From: CAVOOW01 sp963697675
GTDB taxonomy: Bacteria; Actinomycetota; Actinomycetes; JACCUZ01
Direction of reading: 5' to 3'
DNA length: 64,000 nt
NCBI GenBank assembly: GCA_963697675.1
Contig: CAVOOW010000003.1
Coordinates: 331,986-395,985, forward strand
Part shown: positions 24,883 to 35,187 of the stretch, in pieces
Position numbering within the stretch: position 1 is the first letter of the stretch
Layout: each line of letters starts with the position of its first letter
Translations under genes and position numbers: made by a program
The notes under the pieces: generated by a model
What the model saw: only the letters and a program-made list of their open reading frames with translations
Databases searched by the model: none
What the model was told of the DNA's origin: nothing

Positions 24883-26553
24883 TCACAATGTGTAGATGCT
24901 TCGGACGACCTCGGCGATGGTCGTGGTGTCGGTCTGGATCAAGGCGAGGGCTTCCTGTCGCAACGAGCGCATGCCCTGTTGCATCGCCACGCGCCGCATT
25001 TCCTCGTGCGACGGGCGGCCGGTCACGAGCATCTGCTTGAGCTCGTCGGTCATCTGCAACAGCTCGTAGACGCCGACGCGGTCGGTGTAGCCGGTGCGCG
25101 AGCAGAGGTTGCAGCCCTCGCCGGCCCAGAACTGGTCCTTCAGGCCGCCACCGATCTCGCCGAAGAACGCGAGCTCCTGCGGAGTGGGGCGGTAGGGCAC
25201 CTTGCAGTACAGTGCAGGACCGGCGCACCAGCCGCTGCCCGACGACGCCCAGCACCGACGAGGCGATCAGGAACGCCTCGATGCCCATGTCGAGGAATCG
25301 GTAGAGCGCCGAGACCGCGTCGGTGCCGTGCAGTGAGGAGAGTACGAAGTGGCCGGTCAGGGCGGACTGGATGGCGATCCGCGCCGTCTCGGCGTCGCGG
25401 ATCTCGCCGACCAGGATGACGTCGGGGTCCTGGCGCAGGATGGATCGAAGGCCTCCGGCGAAGGTGATGCCGGCCGCCTCGTTGATCTGGATCTGGTTGA
25501 TCGACGGGAACACGTACTCGACCGGGTCCTCGATCGTGGTGATGTTGCGCTCGGAGTTGTTGATCTCCGTCATCGAGGCGTACAGCGTCGTCGTCTTGCC
25601 GCTGCCGGTCGGTCCGGCGCAGATGACCATGCCGAACGGTGACCGGATCATGCTGGAGTAGAGCGCGTGGGTGTCGGCCGGCATCCCCAGGTCGTTGAGC
25701 CGGTACGTCGGCCGGCTCTTGTCGAGCAGCCGCAGCACGACCTTCTCGCCCCAGATGACGCCGGTCGTGGCGACGCGGATGTCGATCTCGCGGCCGTCGA
25801 TCGTCATCGCGATCTGACCGTCCTGCGGGCGGCGCCGCTCGACGATGTTCATGCCGGCCGTGATCTTCAAGCGACTCGCGATCGCCGGTCCCATGGAGTC
25901 GGGCAGCGACATCACGTCGTGCAGGGCGCCGTCGATGCGGTTCCGTACGCGCACCCGGTCGCCCTGCGGCTCGATGTGTACGTCCGATGCGCGGTCGCGC
26001 AGGGCCTGAGTGATGATCTTGTTGACGATCTGCACGACCGGCGCTTCGTCAGCGGAGGCGTCATTGCGTCCGTGCGCTGATCTGGCGGGTGCCGTGCACC
26101 GCCGTGAAGGCCGCGACGTGATCGTCCACGTCGGCGAGCGCCCGGTAGGTGTTGTCGATGACTCGTCGGATCTCGGCGGAGGTCGCCAATGACAGGCGAA
26201 CCTGGCGTCCAGTCGCCTCTTCCAGAACGTGCGAGAGGTCCGGGTGCGGGTCGCTGACAGCGATCTCGACTGCGCCTGATTCGTCCACCGCCACCGGGAC
26301 GGCGCCGACCTGCCGCGCCACTACCTCCGGCAGCAGGGCGGCGACCTCTGGCTCAGGGCTGTCGGGAGCGCAGGTCGGCGTTCGGCAGGTTGAGCTGGAC
26401 ACTGAGCGCGGCGATCAGCTGCGAGTCGTTGATCGCACCCAACTCGACCAGCAGGATCCCGATCCGCTTGCCGGACTCCGGTTGCTGCAGCAGGGCTTCG
26501 GAGATCTTGGCGTGGGTGAGGGAGCCCAAGGTCACGAGGAGCTCGCCGAGCAT
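24883..26553 (-). CDS. pilB: Type IV pilus extension ATPase PilB (three frame breaks)
   Basis: Assembly ATPase of the GspE/PilB family, about 555 residues. The N-terminal MshE-type domain reads LGELLVTLGSLTHAKISEAL and LLVELGAINDSQLIAALSVQ. The core has DRASDVHIEPQ, Walker A AGPTGSGKTTTLY, the Asp box TTIEDPVEYVFP, Walker B LRQDPDVILVGEIRD and the His box TGHFVLSSLHGTD. The zinc-binding element is partly visible (EGCNLCSRTGY). Frame breaks lie near 26360, 26060 and 25205. It ends seven bases before pilC, at the head of the pilus run. ATG 26553 is the first start giving the conserved LGELLV segment. Confidence 0.88.
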
Positions 26554-26994
26554 CGGCGAGCCCTCTGCGCTCTGCGGCGGTCTCGCCCGACGACCGGCGT
26601 GAGTCGACGGGCCGGTGCTCTGTGGCGGGGACGACTTCGTCCCTGAGTAGCCCTGCCCAAACGCATTGCTGTGCCCCCCGGCAATCGACCAATCGGTATC
26701 GCTCTGAATGTTCTAGGTGCGAGCCTCACATGGACCGGGTGGTCGACAGCGACGCGTTTAGACATCTATGCGCCGACTAGTCATTCGGCGACCTGTAAAG
26801 CCGATACGTGCTCACTTTTGCGCTGTTACGGTTCGGCGCATCGGCCACCTTTAGCGACCGTAGCGAGCGTTGATCCGGCAGGCATGTGGTCGCCTTTTTG
26901 GGCCTGTCGGGGAGCCAGAGGCGAAACCCGCGCTTCCATTGACAACGTAAAGCGGGGGAACGTGTCGAATCGCGTCGCAAGTAAATCCGGGCCC
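26554..26994. other. Divergent control region between pilB and the collagen-like gene
   Basis: No gene is seen in these 441 bases, which must hold promoters for both sides. Two stem-loops lie on the collagen-gene side: gcaggc/gcctgt near 26878-26907 and cccgcgctt/aaagcggg at 26927-26956, the second about 40 bases before that start codon. I could not match them to a known riboswitch. Confidence 0.4.
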
Positions 26995-29601
26995 ATGCGG
27001 ACCGGAACCAAGTTGGCCGCTGGCACAGCCGCGGCCCTTCTCATCCTCGGAACGCCAGACCGCTGCGCAAGCTGCGATCCCTGCCGCCAACGGCGTGATC
27101 AGCGCCTGCTACGACAGCAAGACGGGTGACGTACGCATCATCGATGCGTCCAAGTCGTGCAAGGCCGGCGAATCCCTCATCACCTGGAACCAGACCGGAC
27201 CCGATTGGGCCCCAGGGACCTCAGGGCATCCAGGGCGTCAAGGGCAACACCGGTGCGACCGGCGCGACCGGCGCCGACGGCGCGACGGTGCGACGCGGTG
27301 CAACCGGCGCGACCGGCCCCGCTGGCCCGCAGGGGATGCAACGGGCGCCACGGGAGCGACCGGAGCACCGGGCGCGACTGGTGCAAGGGCGCGACTGGCG
27401 CAGCCGGCCCGGCTGGCGCGACCGGCGCCACGGGCGCCGACTGGAGCGAACGGCGCGACTGGCGCGACCGGTGCGACTGGCGCGACTGGCGCGACGGGCG
27501 CGACCGGGCTGCCGGCACGAACGGCACCAACGGGGTCGACGGCGCCACGGGCGCGACCGGCGCGACTGGTGCATCCGGGCCCGCTGGCGCGACGCACGGG
27601 TCGGCACCAACGGCAGCCGACGGGTGCGACGGCGCTACCGGGGCTGACCGGCACCGACGGGGTCGACGGCGCGACCGGCGCCGAGACCGGGTGACGGGAC
27701 CGGAGCTGCCGGCCAACGGCACCAACGGCACCAACGGCACCAACGGGTCGACGGCGCTACCGGCGCGACCGGCGCGAAGGGTGACACCGGAGCGACCGGG
27801 CGCTGCAGGGCATCCAGGGCAGACGGCGTGCGGGCCACGGCGCCAACGGCGCCAAGGGCGACGATCGGCGCCGACGGGCGCGACAGGGTGACACCGGAGC
27901 TGCCGGCACCAACGGCACCAACGGCACGAACGGCGTCGACGGGGCTGCACGGCGCGATCGGCGCGAAGGGCGCCAAGGGTGACGACCGGCGCTGCCGGCA
28001 CCAACGGCACCAACGGCACCAACGGCACGAACGGTGTCGACGGGCGCCAAGGGCGACACCGGCGCGACCGGGGCGACCGGGGCTGCGATGGCACCAACGG
28101 CACCAACGGCACCAACGGTGTCGACGGGCAGCCAAGGGTGACACCGGCGCCGACGGTGCGACGGGCGCCAGGGCACGAGGGCGACCGACCGGGCGCCCAG
28201 GGCGACCAGGGCGATCCAGGGCGCGACTGGCCCGAGGGTGCCGCAGGCGCGACGGGGCTGCCGGCGCCGACGGCACCACAGGGCACCAACGGCGACGACC
28301 GGGTGCTGCCGGCGCCAACGGCACCAGGGCACGACCGGTGCCGACGGCGCCACAGGGCGACACCGGGCGCCACGGGGCGACCGGCACCAACGGGTCGACG
28401 CGACGGGCACCAACGGTGCCGACGGCACCGACGGCGCCGACGGCACCAGGGCGCCAAGGGCGACACCGGGGCTCGACCGGGCCAACGGCGCGACCAGGGT
28501 GCCACCGGCGCCACGGTGCGCAGGGCGACCAGGGCGACACCGGTGCGACCGGCGCCACGGGCGCTCAGGGCATCCAGGGCGAGACCGGGCGCCAGGGTGA
28601 CACCGGGGCGACCGCAGGGTGCGACGGCGCTGAACGGTGCCACCGGCGCCAAGGGTGCCAACGGAGCCACAGGGCGACAACGGTGACGACCGGCGCCAAG
28701 GGTGACACCGGGCTGACCGGCGCCAACGGCACCAACGGGCGCCAACGGCACGCACGGTGTCGACAGGGTCCGCAGGGCGAGACCGGTGCCGCAGGGTCCG
28801 GCACCAGGGCACGGCCAAGGGCGCCGACCGGGCTCGACCGGCACCAACGGCACCGACGGTGGTCGACGGGGCCAACGGGCGCCGACAGGGCGACACCGGG
28901 GCTGCTGGCGCCGACGGAGCCGACGGGCACCGAGCGGCGTCGACCGGAGCCACGGGTGCTCCGGAGCTGTCGGTCCGGCGGGTCCTCAGGGCGAGCCGGG
29001 CGCGGTTGGCCCGCAGGGTCCGAAGGGTGACACCGGAGCGACCGGTGCTACTGGCGCTAACGGCACCAACGGAGCCAACGGAGCCGACGGCAGCTGGCTG
29101 GCACTGGTGCCACCGGTGCAACTGGTCCGATCGGACCTCAGGGCCAGACCGGCGCTACGGTGCCGCAGGTCCGCAGGTCCAGGGTGCCACCGGAGCAAGG
29201 GTGACACCGGAGCTACCGGGCGCAGCTCAACGGTGCGCTGGTCCGCAGGGCCACAGGTCCCGCAGGTCCGGCAGGTGCCACGGGTGCCACCGGTGCACAC
29301 CGGTGCCCAGGGTCCGGCTGGAACCATCGCGGGCTCGACGGTCGTCACCGGGTCACCGGGCACGATCGCCAGCGCCGCCGCAGCCGGAACGGTGTCACAG
29401 CACGAGCACGGCGACCTGTGCTGCTGGCAAGATCCTGCTCGGCGGCGGCGCAACCGTCGACGCAATGGTCGGTGCAGAGTCGGGCCGCAGTCCAGTCGTC
29501 CGCGCCGTCCGGCACGAACGCCTGGCAGGCGACGGCGACCGTCGTGGTCAGTGGCGCTGGAGCGGTGTACGGTCACGGCGTTCGCGATCTGCAGCTCCTG
29601 A
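26995..29601 (+). CDS. Secreted collagen-like (Gly-X-Y repeat) protein, frame badly broken
   Basis: Cell-surface protein of roughly 860 residues. A signal peptide (MRTGTKLAAGTAAALLILG ... QTAAQA) leads to the N-terminal domain common to actinobacterial collagen-like proteins: GVISACYDSKTGDVRIIDAS, then CKAGESLITWNQTGP. From IGPQGPQGIQGVKGNTGATG onward the sequence is Gly-X-Y triplets dominated by GAT, GTN, GAD and GPQ. A short C-terminal domain contains TATCAAGKILLGGGATV and ends TVTAFAICSS. The frame is lost and regained dozens of times in the repeat, always by one or two G/C bases, so no single frame covers it. Such proteins form triple-helical stalks; attachment or matrix function is inferred. 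Confidence 0.8.
27220..29330 (+). repeat. Collagen-type triplet repeat tract
   Basis: About 2.1 kb of nine-base periodic DNA built mostly from ggcgcgacc, ggcaccaac and ggcgccgac units, with interspersed cagggcatccagggc and aagggtgacaccgg motifs. The period is preserved, but single G or C insertions and losses are scattered throughout. Confidence 0.9.
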
Positions 29602-29624
29602 GCAAGCACCGAGCAAGCAGCGAT

Positions 29625-29654
29625 GCGGGCCCGCCAGATCCTTGGCGGGCCCGC
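29625..29654 (+). terminator. Terminator after the collagen-like gene
   Basis: Perfect 11-bp stem gcgggcccgcc / ggcgggcccgc, eight-base loop, followed by actgctttg. It starts 24 bases after the stop codon. Confidence 0.88.
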
Positions 29655-29869
29655 ACTGCTTTGTCACGGAATCCACCGGTTCACGCCCTCGTGACGCTTC
29701 GATCCCCGATAGTCTGAAGACTTCTGGATTCGCCGGCGAGGCTGCCGGGCGTCAACAGTACGACGCAACCCGGCTCGAATCACCAGTCCGCACGCCACAT
29801 ATCGGGGCGCCACGCGTCGACCGCACCGTCGAACCGACGAGCGACACGTACGTCAGGAGAGCTCAGATC

Positions 29870-30489
29870 ATGAACCATGGGCACCACAGCCCACGTCGAG
29901 CTGGGCGCGTCGTCCAGGCGGTCGCTCTCACGGCGCTGCTGGCTTCGGCGCCGCCGCATGCAGCGGCAGCGACCCCGCGGCGACCAACGGTTCGGCAAGC
30001 GTCGTCCCCAACGCGAAGAAGGCGTCGACGGCTCTCGACGCCGGCCTGAAGGCCCACGCCGCCGGAGACCTCACCGCAGCTGTCGCCGACTACAACACGA
30101 CTCTCAAGTACGACGCGACCAACAAGTTCGCGTTCTACAACCTGGCCCTGATCGACGAGGGCAACAGCAACTACGGCCTGGCCGAGGCGAAGTACCGGTC
30201 AGCGCTCAAGACCGACCCGGCCTACGAGCCGGCCCTGTTCAACCTCGCGATCCTGCGCACCGGCCCGAGCGCCACAGAGGCGACCGCGCTGTACCAGCGC
30301 GCCGTGGCAGCGAACCCCAAGGACGCGGCCGCCTGGCTGAACCTCGGCCTGCTGCTGCGCGCCAACGGGCAGAAGTCGGCCGGCGACAAGGACGTTCTCA
30401 AGGCGATCGGGCTGAACCCCAAGCTGGTGGACCCCGCGACGGCCAAGGTCAAGACCGCGAAGAAGTCGGGAACGACCAACACGCCGTAG
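29870..30489 (+). CDS. TPR-repeat lipoprotein (one frame break)
   Basis: Exported protein of about 205 residues. The signal segment VVQAVALTALLASA runs, after a frame break near 29948, into a lipobox-like AAAC-SGSDP, so the mature protein probably begins with a lipid-modified cysteine. Tetratricopeptide repeats follow: KASTALDAGLKAHAAGDLTA, KFAFYNLALIDEGNSNYGLA, EPALFNLAILRTGPSATEAT and AAAWLNLGLLLRANGQKSAG. The tail is lysine-rich. The ATG follows aggagagctcag. TPR lipoproteins often act as pilotins or assembly scaffolds for envelope structures; a link to the neighbouring pilus or collagen-like genes is only positional. Confidence 0.82.
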
Positions 30490-30888
30490 CCAGGGGTTCG
30501 CCCAACTCTGGCGAGGACTCGTCGCTTCATAGATCAGATGTGGCCCACGCTCGGTGTCCTTGACGACGGCCATTGCGGGGCATACCCACAGCTGATCTTT
30601 AGACGGACGCAGCCACTTCGGCTCTACACAGCTGCATGGCTGACCATCGCCGTGAACAGCGGAGATCACGCAGCACCGGTGCTGATCCTCCGCGTCCGGC
30701 ATCGCAGTCGTCGCGGAAGGCTTTGCGTTCCGAGTACTCCACAACACCCCAGACAGGGCTAGTTTCCGATTGGGCGACAGGCGCGGGGCAGAAAGAGGGT
30801 GACAGCGAACCCCTTACACGACCGGGGCGTCCTAGACGCATCATCCCGTTGCGCGGCCCACTCGGCCGCGCCAACTGTAGGGGGTTCC
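30490..30888. other. Intergenic region, nothing recognised
   Basis: About 400 bases between the TPR lipoprotein and the next secreted protein. Short open frames exist on both strands but none has coding-like codon use, a plausible start site or a recognisable product. Confidence 0.5.
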
Positions 30889-31708
30889 ATGCGAGTCCTT
30901 CGGTCCATCACAAGCGTCGCGGCACTGGTCGCGGCCTCAGCACTAGGCGTGCAGCCCGCGTTCGCCGCGGCACCAGGCAACGACACGATCGGCGGCGCGA
31001 CGACGGCCTCGATCGGCTTCAGCCAGGTGCTCGACACGACAGAGGCAACTACCGACGCTGACGACGCCCAGCTCAACGCAAGCTGTGGGGCGCCGGCAAC
31101 CGACGCCAGCGTCTGGTACACCATCAACCTCGCCGCCGACGGTGGGGTCGTCGTTGACGTCTCCGCCTCCGACTACTCCGCCGGTGTGCTCGTGGGCGAG
31201 GGAACCCCCGGTGCCCTGGACACCGTCGCGTGCGGGCCGGGAACCGTTGGATTCGCCGCGACGGCCGGCACGACCTACTACGTCCTGGCCATCGACGACC
31301 AGCAGGACGGCACCGGAAATGGTGGCGCCCTGAACATCTCCTTCAACGCGGCACCCCCGCCGCCGACAGTCGACTTGACCGTCGCACCACGAGGCACCGT
31401 CAACGCCAAGACGGGCATCGCGACCCTGCACGGCACCTACACGTGCACCGACGCCGACTCCATCGACATCTTCGGCAACGTGACACAGCCCGTTGGACGC
31501 TTCGCCATCGACGGGTCGTTCGAGACCTTCGACGTGGGCACCTGCGACGGCTCCAGTCACTCAATGGAGTGCCGACGTGTTCCCGGAAAGCGGCAAGTTC
31601 GCGGGTGGCAAGGCCCTTACGGTTACCTTCTCGTTCGCCTGTGGCGTGCTCGACTGCGCCGATGGTTTCCTTGAGCAGACAGTTCATCTCAGCGGCGGAC
31701 GCAAGTAG
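30889..31708 (+). CDS. Secreted protein with DUF6299-like C-terminus (one frame break)
   Basis: Exported protein of about 272 residues. The signal peptide is RVLRSITSVAALVAASALGV followed by AFAAAPGNDT. The first domain (residues 25-150) is a beta-sandwich-like region ending in TYYVLAIDDQQDGTG, similar to pre-peptidase C-terminal type folds. After a proline linker comes VAPRGTVNAKTGIATLHGTY, which resembles the DUF6299 opening, with cysteine pairs in YTCTDADS, GTCDGSSH and FACGVLDCADG. The frame breaks near 31560. ATG 30889 follows a clear tagggggt site. The function is unknown. A strong bidirectional terminator follows. Confidence 0.78.
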
Positions 31709-31718
31709 CCATCAGCAC

Positions 31719-31747
31719 GGTGGTGGGGGGACCGACCCCCCACCACC
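31719..31747. terminator. Bidirectional terminator
   Basis: Perfect 12-bp stem ggtggtgggggg / ccccccaccacc with an accga loop. It separates the convergent secreted-protein and response-regulator genes. Confidence 0.88.
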
Positions 31748-31765
31748 GTGAAGTTCCGGTCGCGA

Positions 31766-32411
31766 CTACTCGCCGCTCAGCGCCAGGATTGCGGACGCCC
31801 GATCTCCTACGCGCAGCTTCTTCAGCACCGAGGAAACGTGCACGCGGACCGTCCCTGGCGTCACGAACAACCGCGTCGCAACGTCTTCGGTCGACAGGCC
31901 CTCGCGCAGGAGCTCCATGATCTCCCACTCGCGGGAGGTCAGCTGGGTCGGTCGCTGAGCACGCATGAACAGCTTGCGGCGGGATCGTCCCTCGAACTCC
32001 TCGAGCACCTTCGACACCAACGATCGGGGCAGCGCGGCTTCGCCCGCGAGCACGCCACGTAGGGCCGCGCCGATGCGGTCCGGGTCCATGTCCTTGAGCA
32101 GGTAGCCGCGAGCGCCCGCCCGCAGTGAGTCGAACAGGTCGTCGTCGTCGCGCGAGTACGTCAGCATCACGATCGCGCAGTCCGGCAACGACTTGCTGAT
32201 CTCTTCCGCTGCCGCGATCCCGTTGCCCGGCATGTGGATGTCGAGCAGGCAGACGTCCGGCTGCAGAGACACGGCCAGCTCAATCGGCCGCCCGCGCGTT
32301 CGACGCCTCGCCCACGATGTCGAACCCGTCGACATCGAGGGAAGCCAGCACGCCGGCCCGTGTCGGGGCGTGGTCGTCAGCAACGATCACGCGGATCCGC
32401 GGCTCGGTCAC
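31766..32411 (-). CDS. NarL/LuxR-type response regulator (one frame break)
   Basis: Two-domain response regulator, about 214 residues. The receiver starts RIRVIVADDHAPTRAGVLAS, with the phosphoacceptor Asp in DVCLLDIHMPG and the switch residues in VMLTYSRDDDD and RGYLLKDMDPDRI. The C-terminal HTH is LTSREWEIMELLREGLSTED with TPGTVRVHVSSVLKKL. The frame breaks near 32290. GTG at 32411 overlaps the kinase stop (gtga), so kinase and regulator are coupled. It is the cognate partner of the adjacent sensor kinase. Its targets are unknown; regulators of this class bind short palindromes like those found at 36-49 kb, but no evidence ties them together. Confidence 0.88.
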
Positions 32412-33802
32412 CACGTCGCCATCACCTTCGTACCTTCAAGACTGGAGGTGATCTCGACGATTGCGCCCACAGATGTCGCGCGCTCTCGCATGCTCGTCAG
32501 CCCGAAGCTTCCGGGGCGTGCACTGGCGCTGGCTTCGAAGCCGTGTCCGTCGTCCCGTACGGTCATCTCACCGTTCGTCAACTCGACCCACACTGCGTCC
32601 GGTGCGCCGTGGCGTGCAGCGTTGGAGACCGCTTCACGCATGATGCGTACGAGCGCCGCGCGCTGCGCAGGCGTGAAGGTGACGTCGATCGCCAACGACA
32701 GGTGTACGACGACGCCGTACCGCTGGCCGACCTCCTTCGCCGCGCGCTCAAGGGTCGCGGCGAGGTCCTCGTCAGGGTCCTCGATCAGCGCGTCGATCGA
32801 CTGCCGTGCTTCGCCAAGGGCGCGGTCCGCGCAGGCCACGATCTCCAGCGCGAACTCCTCTTGCGGGCCACGTTGGCACAGCGCCCTGCTCCGGATGTAG
32901 CCCAGCTCCTGAACCACCCCGTCGTGCAGATCCCGAGCCAGGCGCCGGCGTTCGTTGAGGGCAGCGGCCGTTGCCTCTGTCACCCAATGGTCGTGGATCT
33001 CACGGACTGCACCGACGAACAGCAGGCCGAAGAAGCCCAGGCGAAGCACGTCACCGAGCGACAACCACTCGGTGTACAGGGTCGGAGACAAAAGGAAGTT
33101 GACCCCTGCGCAGGTCCCGAGGGCCGCGGCGGCGCCGAGCCAACCAAGCAACTCGTCGCCCTCGCGGGACGCTTCGCGAGTGAAGGCGAACGCGGCGAGC
33201 GCGTAGCACGGGAGGCCGATGAGCTGGACAGAGAGAAACAGCGGTTGCTGTACGAGCGTGGGCCGCGCCGAATCCTGGGTCCAGGCGCTGACATCGAGCA
33301 GACCAGGCAACAGCCATCCGATGATCACCACGAGCATCCAAATGGCCGCGAACAGGCCCGCCAGGGCGAGAACGTCGCGCGCCGGATGGGTGGCGCGGCG
33401 AATGCGGGTACGTGACATCATCGCGGCGGTCACGAGCAGCAGGGCAGCAACCAGACGGGTCACCAGAGCCACCCACACTGCGTCCTGCGAGGCGGTGGCG
33501 TTGCCGATCAAGCCTGGTCGCGCGACGAAGACCAGCGCGGTCATGCAGAGCAATCCCATCGCATAGACGAGAAGAAGCTCGCGAAGTCGCTGGGTGCGGC
33601 GGTAACGGCCGTACAGCAGGAACGCGACCAGCCCACAGATCACCGTGGCGGTGGCCTCGAGCGCGACGTGCGCGCCGACGTTTCGATAGCCGAGCCGAAG
33701 TTCGGGCACCAGCTGTACGACAGCGGTCGCCAAGCCTCCGAGGCCTATCGCGATCCACGTTCGGCGACTTGGTCGCCCCACCGTCCCCCCGACTGTTTCC
33801 AC
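32408..33802 (-). CDS. NarL-type membrane sensor histidine kinase
   Basis: Sensor kinase of 464 residues. The first 265 residues hold about eight hydrophobic helices (for example ALEATATVICGLVAFLLYG; LFAAIWMLVVIIGWLLPGLL) with no large extracellular domain, so the signal is probably sensed in or at the membrane. The phosphoacceptor is His293 in RRLARDLHDGVVQELG (HisKA_3 type). The ATPase domain has IMREAVSNAARHG (N box), VRDDGHGF (G1) and GSFGLTSMRERA (G2). GTG at 33802 directly follows the stop of the anti-sigma-like gene with no gap. Confidence 0.92.
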   Translation of the reverse strand: METVGGTVGRPSRRTWIAIGLGGLATAVVQLVPELRLGYRNVGAHVALEATATVICGLVAFLLYGRYRRTQRLRELLLVYAMGLLCMTALVFVARPGLIGNATASQDAVWVALVTRLVAALLLVTAAMMSRTRIRRATHPARDVLALAGLFAAIWMLVVIIGWLLPGLLDVSAWTQDSARPTLVQQPLFLSVQLIGLPCYALAAFAFTREASREGDELLGWLGAAAALGTCAGVNFLLSPTLYTEWLSLGDVLRLGFFGLLFVGAVREIHDHWVTEATAAALNERRRLARDLHDGVVQELGYIRSRALCQRGPQEEFALEIVACADRALGEARQSIDALIEDPDEDLAATLERAAKEVGQRYGVVVHLSLAIDVTFTPAQRAALVRIMREAVSNAARHGAPDAVWVELTNGEMTVRDDGHGFEASASARPGSFGLTSMRERATSVGAIVEITSSLEGTKVMATW

Positions 33803-34594
33803 TCAGGCCCCGGCCTTCGGCTTCGGGGCGTGCGTGGGTTTGGGGTTCGCGGGTGGCGTCGGGTGGGGGTTCGCGGTGTGCGTCGGGCGGGGGTTCGCGG
33901 TGGGCGTCGAGCGGGTCGGGGTGGGCTTGTGGCTGTTGGGATGCCCGCTCGATCGGGGAGTGGGTGTCGCACCGGCCTTGCCGTGCTGACCGGCCTGGCT
34001 CTTGCCGTCGCTGGCTGTGCCGGACACCACCGCGCCCTTGTCCACACCAGTTGATGTCGTGCTGTGTGCCAGGTCGGAGACCTCACTGCCGTGGCTGGTG
34101 GGCGAGGTGTCCTGCGGGCCAGTTGTTGGCTCGGGTGAGATCGCCGGCACCGGGTTGCTCTGGCCGGGCCGGGCGGGATGCGCTGGCTTCTCCGTAGGTC
34201 CCGGAACGTGCACGCCCACGGAAGCCAGCGCTTTTTGGGCGATCTGCTGAGCTGCGTCGGGAAGAGCACCTGCGGCCGCGGCTGTGGCGCTTCCGCAAAG
34301 CACCAGGCCGCCGGCCAGAACGGCCGCGGCAGATCTGCGAGACAGCCGTGCTGCGAGGCCATGCGGTGCGCCGGTCCCCGAGGTCGAGAAGGCAGCCCGG
34401 AATGCGGCGATCGCTGCGTCCTCGCCTGTCTGAGGTCCCGCATCTGCGGGAGCGGCGGCTGCGGCCAGGATCTGGCTCACCCGGCTGGTGGGGTCCGGGT
34501 AGGCCAATAGCTCGGTTAGCTCATCGCGACCCCAGGCACCCATGGGATCGTCGGGACTCGGCCCGTTGGGTCGATCCCGCTGGTCTGCGCTCAC
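33803..34594 (-). CDS. Anti-sigma-factor-like single-pass protein with Pro/Thr tail
   Basis: Protein of about 263 residues lying between the sigma factor and the kinase. A soluble N-terminal half (ELTELLAYPDPTSRVSQILA, DAAIAAFRAAF) precedes one transmembrane helix (RRSAAAVLAGGLVLCGSATA). Outside comes a 150-residue tail rich in Pro, Thr, Ser and His (SHKPTPTRSTPTANPRPTHT), likely spanning the cell wall. No HxxxCxxC zinc motif is seen. GTG 34594 is preferred, 31 bases after the sigma stop; an upstream ATG would overlap the sigma gene by 77 bases. The anti-sigma role is inferred from gene order and topology. Confidence 0.75.
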   Translation of the reverse strand: MSADQRDRPNGPSPDDPMGAWGRDELTELLAYPDPTSRVSQILAAAAAPADAGPQTGEDAAIAAFRAAFSTSGTGAPHGLAARLSRRSAAAVLAGGLVLCGSATAAAAGALPDAAQQIAQKALASVGVHVPGPTEKPAHPARPGQSNPVPAISPEPTTGPQDTSPTSHGSEVSDLAHSTTSTGVDKGAVVSGTASDGKSQAGQHGKAGATPTPRSSGHPNSHKPTPTRSTPTANPRPTHTANPHPTPPANPKPTHAPKPKAGA

Positions 34595-34625
34595 AAGAGC
34601 AACAACGTCGAGGGCGTCGATCGCA

Positions 34626-35187
34626 TTACAGCGGCAATGTCTCGCGCGTCGCCAGGACGGTCGCCAGGGCACGCAGTCCCCGGTGGGCCAGGACCCGGAC
34701 ATGGTTATGGGTTCGGCCTAGAACCGCGGCCGTCATCGGCACATCGAGTCCGGCGACCACGCGCAGCAGTAGGACCTGGGCTTGAGCCTCCGGCAGCTCG
34801 CGCAGAAGCGCCAGCGCCGACTCGGTGGAGATGGTCTCCTCGGCCGCTCGTGGCACGTCGAGCTCGCTCGCGCGGTCCGGCATGGCACCCGAAGCAGTCT
34901 CAGGCCTCCGCCCGCTAGCCCGCCATCCATCCACGACCCGCGTGTAGCGCAATCGTGAAGACCCAACCCCGGAACCCCCGGGCGTCTCCGGAGAAACGGG
35001 TCAGGCCGCGCACGACTTGGATCCAGGTCTCCGCCGCGAGGTCTTCAGCGTCCGCGTAGTTGAGCGTGCGGAGGTAGCGCAGCAGTCCTGGCTGGACCTC
35101 TCGGAAGAGAACGACGAACGCCGTTTCGTCTCCCGCGCAAGCGGCCAAAACCACCGCATCGAGGTCAAACTGGATCGCTGCGGGCAC
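34626..35187 (-). CDS. ECF-type RNA polymerase sigma factor (one frame break)
   Basis: Sigma-70 family extracytoplasmic-function factor, about 187 residues. Region 2 is in DETAFVVLFREVQPGLLRYL, LNYADAEDLAAETWIQVVRG and FRGWVFTIA. Region 4 is ALALLRELPEAQAQVLLLRV, VPMTAAVLGRTHNHVRVLAH and RGLRALATVLA. The frame breaks near 34940, just after region 2. It heads a four-gene run (sigma, anti-sigma-like, kinase, response regulator) with gaps of 31 bases or less. Such factors usually activate their own operon. Confidence 0.88.

Noticed and set aside
26820..26994. Riboswitch (c-di-GMP or c-di-AMP type) before the collagen-like gene
   Set aside because: Two stem-loops exist, but the conserved core sequences of those classes are absent.
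27180..29121. Several 300-550-codon minus-strand frames opposite the collagen-like tract
   Set aside because: They are antisense readings of Gly-X-Y repeats (Pro/Val/Ala-rich) with no start context and no recognisable domains.
27220..29330. Programmed frameshifting or phase variation in the collagen-like gene
   Set aside because: Similar single-base breaks occur in unrelated genes across the window, so sequence error explains them more simply; kept only as something to test.
27220..29330. CRISPR-like array
   Set aside because: The period is nine bases and coding, with no spacer/repeat alternation and no cas genes.
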